A stretch of 64,000 bases of DNA from DSXH01 sp964532065 (GTDB taxonomy: Bacteria > Bacteroidota > Ignavibacteria > Ignavibacteriales > Melioribacteraceae). The notes beneath the pieces were generated by a model, which was not told the DNA's origin, did no database searches, and was given only the letters and a program-made list of their open reading frames with translations. This document shows positions 9,090-17,318 of this stretch, piece after piece. The position numbers were made by a program, and so were the translations under genes. Where the stretch lies: contig CAZHHG010000001.1 in the NCBI GenBank assembly GCA_964532065.1, forward strand, positions 1 through 64,000, given 5' to 3'. Numbering within the stretch: the first letter of the stretch is position 1; every line of letters begins with the position of its first letter.

Positions 9090-10121
9090 ATGAACGGAAA
9101 GACAATTTTAATAACCGGAGGGACCGGTTCCTTCGGAAAAAAGTTTGTTGAAACGGTTCTTAAGAAATTCAATCCGAAAAAAATAATTATTTACAGCCGC
9201 GATGAACTGAAACAGTTTGAGATGCAGAATGATCCCCGGTTCAGAAAAGATGGGGTCTTAATGCGCTACTTCATCGGCGATGTTAGAGACGAAAAGAGAC
9301 TTATCCGCGCAACTGAAGGAGTAGACATTGTTATTCACGCTGCGGCTCTGAAGCAGGTTCCAGCTGCTGAATACAATCCTTTCGAAGCAGTTAAGACAAA
9401 TATTATCGGCGGACAGAATGTTATTAATGCATGCTTCGAATCCGGCGTAAAAAAAGTAATTGCTCTTAGTACTGATAAAGCTGCGGCGCCTATTAATCTC
9501 TACGGCGCCACAAAATTAACTTCCGATAAATTATTCATTGCCGCTAACAATTACAGGGGAACACACGATATCAAATTCTCGGTTGTCCGGTACGGTAATG
9601 TTATGGGAAGCCGCGGCTCGGTGGTCCCTTTCTTTTTGGAAAAGCAAAAGAGCGGAGTCCTTCCCGTTACAGACCAGCGGATGACCAGATTTAATATAAC
9701 TCTTCAGGAGGGTGTTAATTTCGTTCTGGTATGTCTGGAAAAGATGTGGGGAGGCGAACTCTTCGTCCCGAAAATTCCCTCATTCAATATAACGGATCTC
9801 GCCGCAGCAATTGACTCGAAATGTAAAATAGAAATAGTTGGAATCCGCCCCGGCGAGAAAATCCATGAAGAGATGATAACTGAAGCGGACGCACTTAACA
9901 CAATTGAGTTCGAAAATTATTTTGTGATTCTGCCTTCGGTTCAACTTGGCGATAACGACGCGCTGAAATTGTGGGATACCGAAAAATTCAGACTTTCAAG
10001 CAGCGGTACACCGGGCAGATTTTGTGATTTCGGATTTAAATACAACAGCGGCACAAATCCATGGTTTTTATCCATAGATGAATTGAAAGAACTGATCAAG
10101 AATAATGTCATTGGGTATTAG
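9090..10121 (+). CDS. pseB: UDP-N-acetylglucosamine 4,6-dehydratase (inverting), PseB
   Basis: First enzyme of pseudaminic acid synthesis: it converts UDP-GlcNAc to UDP-2-acetamido-2,6-dideoxy-beta-L-arabino-hexos-4-ulose. The 343-residue SDR has the NAD-binding loop TGGTGSFG (residues 9-16) and the FlaA1/PseB-type active site STDKAAAPINLYGATK, giving Asp129, Lys130, Tyr138 and Lys142. Length matches the short soluble PseB type rather than the long membrane-bound CapD/WbpM type. AGAGGA precedes the ATG. The gene leads a compact + strand operon of the whole pathway, and its 3' end lies close to or overlaps pseC. Confidence 0.93.
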   Translation: MNGKTILITGGTGSFGKKFVETVLKKFNPKKIIIYSRDELKQFEMQNDPRFRKDGVLMRYFIGDVRDEKRLIRATEGVDIVIHAAALKQVPAAEYNPFEAVKTNIIGGQNVINACFESGVKKVIALSTDKAAAPINLYGATKLTSDKLFIAANNYRGTHDIKFSVVRYGNVMGSRGSVVPFFLEKQKSGVLPVTDQRMTRFNITLQEGVNFVLVCLEKMWGGELFVPKIPSFNITDLAAAIDSKCKIEIVGIRPGEKIHEEMITEADALNTIEFENYFVILPSVQLGDNDALKLWDTEKFRLSSSGTPGRFCDFGFKYNSGTNPWFLSIDELKELIKNNVIGY

Positions 10122-10173
10122 AAATCAACAAAAAACAATACTGATTAACAGATACCATAAAAACAGAAATCAA

Positions 10174-11382
10174 ATGAAGAAAAGAGTTACTCATAAAAAA
10201 TCACAAATCCTGAAAACATACTATTACGGTAAACAGACTATTGATTCTTCGGATTTAAAAAGTGTATTAGATGTTTTACCTTCTCAATTCATTACCCAGG
10301 GACCAGTTTCCAAACAATTCGAAACGGCCTTGTGTGATTATTTTGGTTCGGAATATGCCTCTGTTGTTGCCAATGGTACAGCCGGCCTGCATATGATTGC
10401 ATTAGGACTCGGATGGAAAAAAGGTGATATAATAATTACTTCTCCAATTACATTTCTTGCCAGCGCAAACTGCGCGGTATTTGTAGGCGCAACAGTTGAT
10501 TTTGCAGATATAAACGAAAAGACATACACAATCGATCCGGTTAAACTTGAAGCCCGGTTAAATTATTACGCTGAACGGAATACTCAAGTAAGAGCAGTTG
10601 TAGCAGTCGACTTTGCCGGTCATCCATGCGACTGGGAAGCCCTTCTAAAATTAAAAAAGAGATTCGGATTTGAACTGGTTAATGATTTCTGCCACGCACC
10701 CGGAGCTGAATATAAAAAAGATCTTCATTATGCGGTGAAGTATGCCGACGCGGTAAATTTAAGTTTTCACCCTGTTAAACATATTACTACGGGTGAAGGC
10801 GGTGCAATTCTAACTAATAATGAAGCTCTCGATAAACGGATTAAGATACTCCGAACTCACGGCATGACAAAAGATGAAACAACTCTGGAAAAGAACGACG
10901 GTCCATGGTATTACGAAATGCACGAGGTCGGATTTAATTATCGCATTACAGATTTTCAGTGTGCGCTCGGAATAAGTCAACTTAAAAAACTGGACAAATT
11001 TCTCAAGAAACGCCGTGAAATTGCGGAGTACTACGATAATTTTTTCAGAGGTGATAAAAGATTTATTATTCCTCGTACCGCGCATAACTCAAAGCATGCC
11101 TATCATCTCTATCCGCTTCAAATTAAATTTGACAAACTGAAAATTGACAAGAGAATTTACTACGAACGCTTGAAACAACTGGGTGTGGTTTTCCAGGTTC
11201 ATTATATTCCGGTCCACCTTCAGCCTTATTACAGGAATAATTTCGGATTTAAGAAAGGTGACTTTCCTGTAGCCGAAAAATTTTACGAAAGAGAAATTTC
11301 TCTTCCCCTCTACCCGGAATTAAACAGGAACGACCTTAAGAGGATAACCAACGCGGTAGTAAAAGCTCTCGAGATCAGATGA
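10174..11382 (+). CDS. pseC: UDP-4-amino-4,6-dideoxy-N-acetyl-beta-L-altrosamine transaminase, PseC
   Basis: A PLP-dependent DegT/DnrJ/EryC1-family aminotransferase that aminates C4 of the PseB product. ITQGPVSKQFE and NGTAGLHM at the N-terminus, FCHAPGAEY in the middle, and the PLP lysine in LSFHPVKHITTGEGG are all present (Lys202 counted from the chosen start). The frame is open from an ATG at 10105 that overlaps pseB by 17 bp. The extra 23 residues are basic and unlike PseC N-termini, so the ATG at 10174 is preferred, though neither start has a strong ribosome binding site. The stop overlaps the next gene by ATGA. Confidence 0.92.
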   Translation: MKKRVTHKKSQILKTYYYGKQTIDSSDLKSVLDVLPSQFITQGPVSKQFETALCDYFGSEYASVVANGTAGLHMIALGLGWKKGDIIITSPITFLASANCAVFVGATVDFADINEKTYTIDPVKLEARLNYYAERNTQVRAVVAVDFAGHPCDWEALLKLKKRFGFELVNDFCHAPGAEYKKDLHYAVKYADAVNLSFHPVKHITTGEGGAILTNNEALDKRIKILRTHGMTKDETTLEKNDGPWYYEMHEVGFNYRITDFQCALGISQLKKLDKFLKKRREIAEYYDNFFRGDKRFIIPRTAHNSKHAYHLYPLQIKFDKLKIDKRIYYERLKQLGVVFQVHYIPVHLQPYYRNNFGFKKGDFPVAEKFYEREISLPLYPELNRNDLKRITNAVVKALEIR

Positions 11383-12845
11383 AAGTATCAATTATTACCG
11401 AAGGATTCGAGAATACCGGTCACGGGCATATAACACGCTGCCTCTCTATTTATGAGGCATTTACGGAACACAATATTTTCCCTACAATTTATGTTAACGG
11501 CGATAAACACGCTCAATCCCTGCTATTAAACTGCCGGTATGAAATAATCGACTGGCTTACTCATCCCGCCAGACTGGTGGCCGAGGTGAATAACAGCGAC
11601 CTGATAATTATCGACTCTTACCTCGCGGGTAAAGAATATTACGGCAACCTTAATAAATTAGGTGGCCATTCGCTTTTTATTGACGACAATCTGAGAATCG
11701 ATTACCCTGAAGGAACAATACTTAACGGTACTATTAATGCCGAATCGTTTCCTTATAAGAAAAACGGGAATGAGTTTCTCCTCGGTGCAAAATATATTCC
11801 GATAAGAAAAGAATTCTGGAATGTGCCGGTACGAAAAATCAAAAAGGAGATTGAATCTATCCTAATTACTTTCGGAGGTCAGGATATCAGAAACTTGACT
11901 CCCGGAATTCTTAAGGACCTTATCGATAATTATCCGGCTGTTAAAAAAAATGTGGTGATAGGCAGCGGATTTAAGAATATAGAGAAAATTGAAAAACTTG
12001 GAAATGATTCCGTTGAATTCCATTATTCACCCGATGCCGGCCGGATGCTCGATTTAATGCTCGCATCCGATCTGGCAATTACTGCTGCAGGCCAGACGCT
12101 TTATGAGCTTACGGTTACCGGAACACCTTCTATTGCTGTTGCTGTTGCCGAAAACCAGATGAATAATATCCGCGAATGGAAGAAAAGTGGATTCCTCCTC
12201 GATACAATTCTGCACAGCGATCATTTTCACCTGCGTAAAATTCATGAACAGTTAAAGAAACTCGAAAGTATAACTTTAAGAAAAAAATTGAGCCGGATCG
12301 GAAAAGGAAATGTTGACGGACAGGGATCGAGGCGCGCGGTAAAATACCTGATAGAAAAAGTTTGCGGCACAGATGGATTCTATTTCAGGAAAGCCGTTGG
12401 TTCGGATTCTGAAATGGTATTCAATCTATCTAACGATCCTGATGTAAGACAGAATTCTATAAACGTAGAACAGATTTCCTGGGAAGACCACCGGAACTGG
12501 TTCGCAAAGAAAATTATTGAGGATAATTACAGGTTCTTTCTTCTATTTGACCGGAACGATGAGTTTATAGGCCAGATACGGTTTGAATTATCCGATGATC
12601 ACGCAGTAACAAGCATAAGTATATCAGGAAACTACCGTGGAAAAGGACTCTCTAAAAAAATTATTAAGCAGGGTTGCGCCAGAATCTTCGCCGAGAAAAA
12701 ATCATTGAAGAATATTATTGCTTTTATCCGTCCCGAGAATAATGTTTCGATCAACAGTTTTACTTCTTCCGGATTCACGCTGGTCGGAGATGAAATGATC
12801 AAAGGTCACATTTTTCTAAAATATATTTTAGAAAGGTCGGAGTGA
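11379..12845 (+). CDS. pseG: PseG-PseH fusion: UDP-sugar hydrolase plus GNAT N-acetyltransferase
   Basis: The 488-residue protein joins two steps of the pathway. Residues 1 to about 328 are PseG, a GT-B-like hydrolase that removes UDP from UDP-2,4-diacetamido-2,4,6-trideoxy-beta-L-altropyranose. The TGHGHITRC loop holds His17, the position of the catalytic His known in Campylobacter PseG, and AAGQTLYEL and AENQ mark the UDP site. Residues from about 333 (FYFRKAVGSDSEMVF) to the end form a GNAT domain like PseH, which acetylates the 4-amino group, with the acetyl-CoA region around ISGNYRGKGLSKKI. In many bacteria these are separate genes. No other pseH candidate is in the operon, which supports the assignment. 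ATGA overlaps link it to pseC. Confidence 0.9.
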   Translation: MKVSIITEGFENTGHGHITRCLSIYEAFTEHNIFPTIYVNGDKHAQSLLLNCRYEIIDWLTHPARLVAEVNNSDLIIIDSYLAGKEYYGNLNKLGGHSLFIDDNLRIDYPEGTILNGTINAESFPYKKNGNEFLLGAKYIPIRKEFWNVPVRKIKKEIESILITFGGQDIRNLTPGILKDLIDNYPAVKKNVVIGSGFKNIEKIEKLGNDSVEFHYSPDAGRMLDLMLASDLAITAAGQTLYELTVTGTPSIAVAVAENQMNNIREWKKSGFLLDTILHSDHFHLRKIHEQLKKLESITLRKKLSRIGKGNVDGQGSRRAVKYLIEKVCGTDGFYFRKAVGSDSEMVFNLSNDPDVRQNSINVEQISWEDHRNWFAKKIIEDNYRFFLLFDRNDEFIGQIRFELSDDHAVTSISISGNYRGKGLSKKIIKQGCARIFAEKKSLKNIIAFIRPENNVSINSFTSSGFTLVGDEMIKGHIFLKYILERSE

Positions 12846-13891
12846 TGAAACTTAAAATCGGGGATTTCGAAATAGGCGAAAGCAGTAAAGTGTTTATAAT
12901 TGCGGAGCTTTCAGCCAATCACAACCAGGATTTCAATATTGCCGTTGAATCAATAAAAGCAATTAAAGAATGCGGTGCCGATGCTGTTAAACTGCAGACT
13001 TATACCCCGGATACTCTCACGCTTAATAGCGATAAAGATTGTTTTAAAATAAATCAGGGTACAATCTGGGACGGCACAACCCTTTACAAACTATATGAAA
13101 AGGCATACACGCCCTGGGAATGGCAGCCGGAATTAAAAAAGATTGCCGACCAACTTGGACTCATTTGTTTCTCATCTCCTTTCGACAAATCCGCAGTCGA
13201 TTTTCTTGAAAAGATGAATGTTCCCGCATACAAAATAGCATCATTTGAAATTGTTGATTTGCCATTAATTGAATACACTGCTTCCAAAGGGAAGCCGGTA
13301 ATAATTTCAACCGGAATTGCGACTGAAAATGAGATTGAAGAAGCAATTGATGCCTGCCGACGTGCAGGTAATAACCAGGTTGCATTATTAAAATGCACTT
13401 CTGAGTATCCAGCAAGAATTGAGGATGCAAATCTCAATTCAATCCCATTTCTAAAAGAGAGATTTAAAACGGTTACAGGATTATCCGATCATTCACCCGG
13501 AATAACAGTTCCGATAGCCGCCGCGGCTATTGGCGCGCGGATAATAGAAAAACATTTTATAATTGATAAGAAAATAGGCGGACCGGATTCCGGTTTCTCA
13601 CTTGAGCCCACCGACTTTAAATTGATGGTCGATTCAATCCGTACTGTTGAGAAGGCGCTTGGCAAAGATGAAATCGAATTATCCGAAAAAATTAAAAGAA
13701 GCAGAAAATTCGCGAGATCCCTTTTTGTTGTCGAGAATATTAAAAAGGGTGAATTGTTTACGGAAAATAATATCCGGTCAATTAGACCGTCCGACGGCCT
13801 CCCGCCGAAGCTGCTCAATGAGGTGATCGGAAAAAAAGCTAAGATGGATATAGAAAAAGGAACACCGCTCAGTACAGATTTGATAGAGTAA
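12845..13891 (+). CDS. pseI: Pseudaminic acid synthase, PseI (NeuB family)
   Basis: Condenses 2,4-diacetamido-2,4,6-trideoxy-L-altrose with phosphoenolpyruvate to give pseudaminic acid. The TIM-barrel part includes FIIAELSANHNQD, VKLQTYTPDT, ISTGIATENEIEEA, LLKCTSEYPA and IEKHFIID, all typical of NeuB/PseI. The C-terminal 60 residues are an antifreeze-like SAF domain (ARSLFVVENIKKGELF through KKAKMDIEKGTPL). The ATG at 12845 overlaps the preceding stop by one base (TGATG). A GTG at 12842 would add one residue. Assignment to PseI rather than NeuB rests mainly on the pathway context. Confidence 0.92.
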   Translation: MKLKIGDFEIGESSKVFIIAELSANHNQDFNIAVESIKAIKECGADAVKLQTYTPDTLTLNSDKDCFKINQGTIWDGTTLYKLYEKAYTPWEWQPELKKIADQLGLICFSSPFDKSAVDFLEKMNVPAYKIASFEIVDLPLIEYTASKGKPVIISTGIATENEIEEAIDACRRAGNNQVALLKCTSEYPARIEDANLNSIPFLKERFKTVTGLSDHSPGITVPIAAAAIGARIIEKHFIIDKKIGGPDSGFSLEPTDFKLMVDSIRTVEKALGKDEIELSEKIKRSRKFARSLFVVENIKKGELFTENNIRSIRPSDGLPPKLLNEVIGKKAKMDIEKGTPLSTDLIE

Positions 13892-13895
13892 ATGA

Positions 13896-14627
13896 ATGAA
13901 AAAAGTTGCGATTGTACAGGCAAGGTCCGGTTCAACACGGCTGCCCGGGAAAATATTCAAGGAAATCTGCGGTAAGCCGATGTTGTGGCATGTAATCAAC
14001 CGGCTCTCGTATTCCGTACAGATAGATAAGATTGTAATCGCAACCACTACGGCCTCCGAAGACGATAGTACTGAAAAATTCTGTATCGAAAACAGAATTG
14101 AATTCTTCCGCGGCAGCGTCGAAAATGTTTTGTCGAGGTATTACGAATCGGCTCTGCAATCGGGAGCGGATATTATTATTCGTGTTACATCCGACTGCCC
14201 TATGATCGATCCGGCAATTATCGATAAAATGCTCGAGCAATTTATTTCATCCGGTCAGGCCATCGATTATATGAGCAATGTGGTTGAACGTACTTTTCCG
14301 AGAGGGCTCGACACAGAAATAATGACATTTGATACACTCTCTGAAGCCGTAAACGGTGCCGTTAGTGCTTTCGACAGGGAACATGTTACACCATACATAT
14401 ATAATAATCCGGACAGATTTAAGATAGCTAATTTTAAAAATGAGAAAGATTATTCACGTTACAGATTGACGGTTGATACAATTGAAGATTTCAATTTGAT
14501 CACCCGGATTTATAACGAGCTCTACATCCCTGCTAAACTATTTCTACTCGATGACATTATTGATCTGATGAACAGGAAACCGGAGCTGAATAAAATCAAC
14601 GAGCATATAAAGCAAAAATCGAACTAA
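13896..14627 (+). CDS. pseF: Cytidylyltransferase of the SpsF/PseF type (CMP-pseudaminic acid synthesis)
   Basis: A 243-residue nucleotidyltransferase with the N-terminal signature QARSGSTRLPGK (residues 8-19) and ITSDCP-like RVTSDCPMIDP, both typical of the SpsF branch of acylneuraminate cytidylyltransferases. As the last gene of the pathway it most likely activates pseudaminic acid with CTP, giving the CMP-sugar donor. SpsF proteins often replace the classical PseF in such clusters, so the functional symbol is an inference. The start lies 4 bases after the pseI stop. An ATG at 13892 is in another frame. Confidence 0.8.
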   Translation: MKKVAIVQARSGSTRLPGKIFKEICGKPMLWHVINRLSYSVQIDKIVIATTTASEDDSTEKFCIENRIEFFRGSVENVLSRYYESALQSGADIIIRVTSDCPMIDPAIIDKMLEQFISSGQAIDYMSNVVERTFPRGLDTEIMTFDTLSEAVNGAVSAFDREHVTPYIYNNPDRFKIANFKNEKDYSRYRLTVDTIEDFNLITRIYNELYIPAKLFLLDDIIDLMNRKPELNKINEHIKQKSN

Positions 14628-14652
14628 TTTTTAATTATCTCCCGGAGAGAAA

Positions 14653-15618
14653 ATGAAAATCGATCGCAGAAAATTTTTGAAAACCGGTGCTGTTGCCGGC
14701 GGCGGATTACTTCTTAGTCAATTTCCAACGTCCGCAGTTTTTTCGAATACGGAAAGCGGAAATGGGTTGCCGATTGTAGTTTCAACCTGGGAGCCGAATT
14801 TGAGATCCAATGCGCGGGCGATGGATTTGCTGATTGAGGGGAAATCCTCTCTGGACGCTATCGAACAGGGAATCCGGGTTACTGAAGCAGATCCAAACGA
14901 TACTTCGGTAGGATACGGCGGACTCCCCGATGCTGACGGAATAGTCACTCTCGACGCATCAATAATGGACTGGAATGGTAACGCGGGTTCGGTAGCTTTT
15001 CTTCAGAATATTATGCACCCTATTTCAGTTGCCCGGCTTGTAATGGAAAAGACTAATCATGTTATGCTGGCAGGAGAAGGGGCCAGAAAGTTTGCTCTCG
15101 AAAACGGATTCAAAGAGGAAAATCTATTGACTGACGGGGCGAGAGAGGCCTGGCTAAAATGGAAAGAGAAAAGAGAGAAAACAGAAAATCATGATACGAT
15201 CGGTATGATTGCAATCGATAAATCCAACAATATGAGCGGTGGTGTATCTACAAGCGGAATGGGATTCAAACTTCACGGCAGAGTAGGTGATTCACCCATT
15301 ATCGGAGCTGCAATGTTTGTTGATAACCAGGTCGGCGGTGCTGTTTCTACAGGAACTGGTGAATATGTAATGAGAACCGTCGGAAGTTTTTTAATTGTAG
15401 AAAAGATGAGGGATGGATACTCACCGCAGAAAGCTTGCGAAATTGCCGTCGAAAGAATCTATAAATCTTACAAGAACCTTAAGGATGTAAATGTTTGCTA
15501 CATCGGATTATCGAAGAATGGTGAAGTCGGGGCTTACTCGCTCCGCAAAGGATTTACTTATTGTGTTACAACTCCTGAATACAACAGGGCATTTATAAGC
15601 GACTATTTAATAAAGTAA
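14653..15618 (+). CDS. N4-(beta-N-acetylglucosaminyl)-L-asparaginase-like Ntn hydrolase with Tat signal
   Basis: A 321-residue precursor of an Ntn hydrolase of the glycosylasparaginase/isoaspartyl peptidase family (asparaginase_2). The N-terminus MKIDRRKFLKTGAVAGGG is a Tat signal with the twin arginines at 5-6, so it is exported folded. Autoproteolysis should occur before Thr182 in NHDTIGMIAID, which becomes the nucleophile of the beta chain. GGVSTSGMGFKLHGRVGDSP and VSTGTGEYVM are substrate-pocket motifs of the GlcNAc-Asn hydrolases. It would remove asparagine from N-glycans or process isoaspartyl peptides in the periplasm. GGAGAGAAA-type spacing (CCCGGAGAGAAA) supports the start. Confidence 0.85.
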   Translation: MKIDRRKFLKTGAVAGGGLLLSQFPTSAVFSNTESGNGLPIVVSTWEPNLRSNARAMDLLIEGKSSLDAIEQGIRVTEADPNDTSVGYGGLPDADGIVTLDASIMDWNGNAGSVAFLQNIMHPISVARLVMEKTNHVMLAGEGARKFALENGFKEENLLTDGAREAWLKWKEKREKTENHDTIGMIAIDKSNNMSGGVSTSGMGFKLHGRVGDSPIIGAAMFVDNQVGGAVSTGTGEYVMRTVGSFLIVEKMRDGYSPQKACEIAVERIYKSYKNLKDVNVCYIGLSKNGEVGAYSLRKGFTYCVTTPEYNRAFISDYLIK

Positions 15619-15619
15619 A

Positions 15620-15642
15620 AACCGGCCCATAACTGATGCGTC
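15620..15642 (+). promoter_or_regulatory. ECF-sigma-like promoter upstream of the NTF2-like gene
   Basis: AACC (15620-15623) and CGTC (15639-15642) are separated by 15 bases, the same arrangement as the site in front of the BlaI gene at 36078. AAC -35 and CGTC -10 elements are typical of ECF sigma promoters. The gene's ATG is 30 bases downstream. The match is short and could be chance. Confidence 0.35.
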
Positions 15643-15672
15643 TAAATTGGCGCAAACAAATCAGGAATAGTC

Positions 15673-16110
15673 ATGAAAAAAATACTTTTGATACTTTCGT
15701 TTTTTTTATCCGCATCAGTATTAATCAACGCACAAACAAAAGAAGACTCTCTCGCAATCAGACAGACAGCGATGAATTACATTCAGGGCTTTTATGATGG
15801 AAATCCGGAAATGATGGAGAAAGCGCTTCATCCGGAACTCGCAAAGAGAGTTGTAAGAACCGACCCGCAATCGGGCAGACAGCGGCTCGATCAGATGAGC
15901 GCTTTAACGCTTATCAACATCACAAGAAGCGGCGGCGGAAAAATGATCCCGGCAGATCAGAGGATTTTCGAATTCAAAATACTCGACATTACTGGCAATA
16001 ATGCGAGTGTTAGAACCGTTGCAAAAGGATTCTTCGATTATATTCATATGAGCAAATGGAACGGCGAGTGGAAAATTATTAATGTCCTGTGGGATTTTGT
16101 AAAGAATTAA
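15673..16110 (+). CDS. Secreted NTF2-like protein (putative lumazine-binding/SnoaL-like fold)
   Basis: A 145-residue protein with an N-terminal signal peptide (MKKILLILSFFLSASVLINA, cleavage likely after the Ala before QTKED). The mature part has the pattern of the Lumazine_bd_2/NTF2-like family: IRQTAMNYIQGFYDGNPEMMEKALHP forms the first long helices, RMDQM-like RLDQMSALTL follows, and HMSKWNGEWKIINVLWDF is the C-terminal strand pair. Such proteins are often secreted with no known reaction. It stands alone between the asparaginase-like gene and a strong terminator, with a possible ECF-type promoter in front. Confidence 0.75.
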   Translation: MKKILLILSFFLSASVLINAQTKEDSLAIRQTAMNYIQGFYDGNPEMMEKALHPELAKRVVRTDPQSGRQRLDQMSALTLINITRSGGGKMIPADQRIFEFKILDITGNNASVRTVAKGFFDYIHMSKWNGEWKIINVLWDFVKN

Positions 16111-16117
16111 TCTTAAA

Positions 16118-16146
16118 AGAGGCCGGTAACTATACCGGCTTTTTTA
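16118..16146 (+). terminator. Rho-independent terminator between converging genes
   Basis: GCCGGTA (16122-16128) pairs with TACCGGC (16133-16139) around an ACTA loop and is followed by a run of T. AAAAGAG precedes the stem, so on the minus strand the same hairpin has a weaker T tail. It probably ends both the 15673 gene and prfA. Confidence 0.8.
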
Positions 16147-16160
16147 TTACTTCAAAAAAA

Positions 16161-17237
16161 TTAAAAGCTGCTTTGAAGTTTTTCTGTCCTATCGGCAAGT
16201 TTAAGTTTTTCAACAAATTCGTCTATGTCCCCTTCCATCACTTCGGAAAGGTTGTAAAGTGTTAATCCGATTCTATGATCGGTAACCCTGTTCTGGGGAT
16301 AATTGTAAGTTCTTATCTTGTCGCTTCTATCGCCGCTTTTAACCATCGATTTTCTCTGCTGAGCAATTTCATTATTCTGTTCCTGGGTTTTCATATCATA
16401 CAATCTGGCTTTAAGAACCTTCATTGCTTTCTGACGGTTTTTTAATTGAGAGCGCTCATCCTGGCATTGAACTACAAGTCCGGTAGGCAAGTGCGTTATA
16501 CGGATAGCGGTTTCAACTTTATTAACATTCTGCCCCCCGGCACCGCCGCTTCTGTAAACATCTATCCTTAGATCATTCGGATTAATTTCTACTTCAACAT
16601 CCTCAACTTCGGGCAATACAGCAACAGAAGCTGCGGATGTATGAACCCTTCCGCTTGTTTCTGTAGCAGGAACCCTTTGAACCCTATGAACACCACTTTC
16701 AAATTTAAGATCACCGTAAACGCCGGCTCCGATCAAACTGAAAATGACTTCCTTTATTCCACCCAATCCTCCTGATTCGTTTATATCTATCAGTTCTTTC
16801 TTCCATCCGCGAGTTTCGGCATACCTCGAATACATCCGATAAAGATCCGCAGCAAATAATCCCGCTTCTTCACCGCCCGTACCCGCACGGATTTCCATGA
16901 TTACATCTTTATCGTCGTCGGGATCTTTTGGAATAAGAAGCAATTTAATCTCCTCCTCCATTTGGATCCTGCTTTCTTTTAGCTCCTTAAGTTCGTTCTC
17001 TGCAATCTCGTTCAATTCCTTATCGTCCGAAGTTTCCAGAATTTCTTCATTTCCCTTAATATTCCTGATAAGAGTATCATACTTAATGAAAGCATCTACA
17101 ATTTCAGTCAACTGTGTTCTTTCTTTGCTTAAAGAAATATACTTCGCCTGATCGGACATAATATTAGGATCGGAAAGCTGTCCGTTTATTCTATCGTACT
17201 TTTCCTTAATTGCCTTTAATTTTTGGTGAAGCTCCAT
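16161..17237 (-). CDS. prfA: Peptide chain release factor 1
   Basis: RF1 releases the finished polypeptide at UAA and UAG. The 358-residue protein has the RF1 anticodon-like PAT tripeptide (residues 190-192, in RVPATETSGR) rather than the SPF of RF2, and the universal GGQ motif at 234-236 (SGGAGGQNVNK) that acts in the peptidyl transferase centre. The usual acidic GTGGEEAGLFAADL region is present. Length is normal. It ends next to the terminator at 16118-16146 and is preceded by an 81-bp gap from the GT2 gene. Confidence 0.97.
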   Translation of the reverse strand: MELHQKLKAIKEKYDRINGQLSDPNIMSDQAKYISLSKERTQLTEIVDAFIKYDTLIRNIKGNEEILETSDDKELNEIAENELKELKESRIQMEEEIKLLLIPKDPDDDKDVIMEIRAGTGGEEAGLFAADLYRMYSRYAETRGWKKELIDINESGGLGGIKEVIFSLIGAGVYGDLKFESGVHRVQRVPATETSGRVHTSAASVAVLPEVEDVEVEINPNDLRIDVYRSGGAGGQNVNKVETAIRITHLPTGLVVQCQDERSQLKNRQKAMKVLKARLYDMKTQEQNNEIAQQRKSMVKSGDRSDKIRTYNYPQNRVTDHRIGLTLYNLSEVMEGDIDEFVEKLKLADRTEKLQSSF

Positions 17238-17318
17238 ACTTCCTCTATAAACATGATTTCTGTTAAAAAGCGGGCAAAATATACGAAAGTTTAGTCTAAC
17301 AAAATTGATGGCCGTCTA

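Noticed and set aside
13489..13938. 149-codon open frame on the minus strand
   Set aside because: It is antisense to pseI and the cytidylyltransferase gene, both of which have clear family motifs; it shows no motif or start signal of its own.
16897..17151. 84-codon Ser-rich frame opposite prfA
   Set aside because: It is the antisense image of the acidic N-terminal helices of release factor 1.
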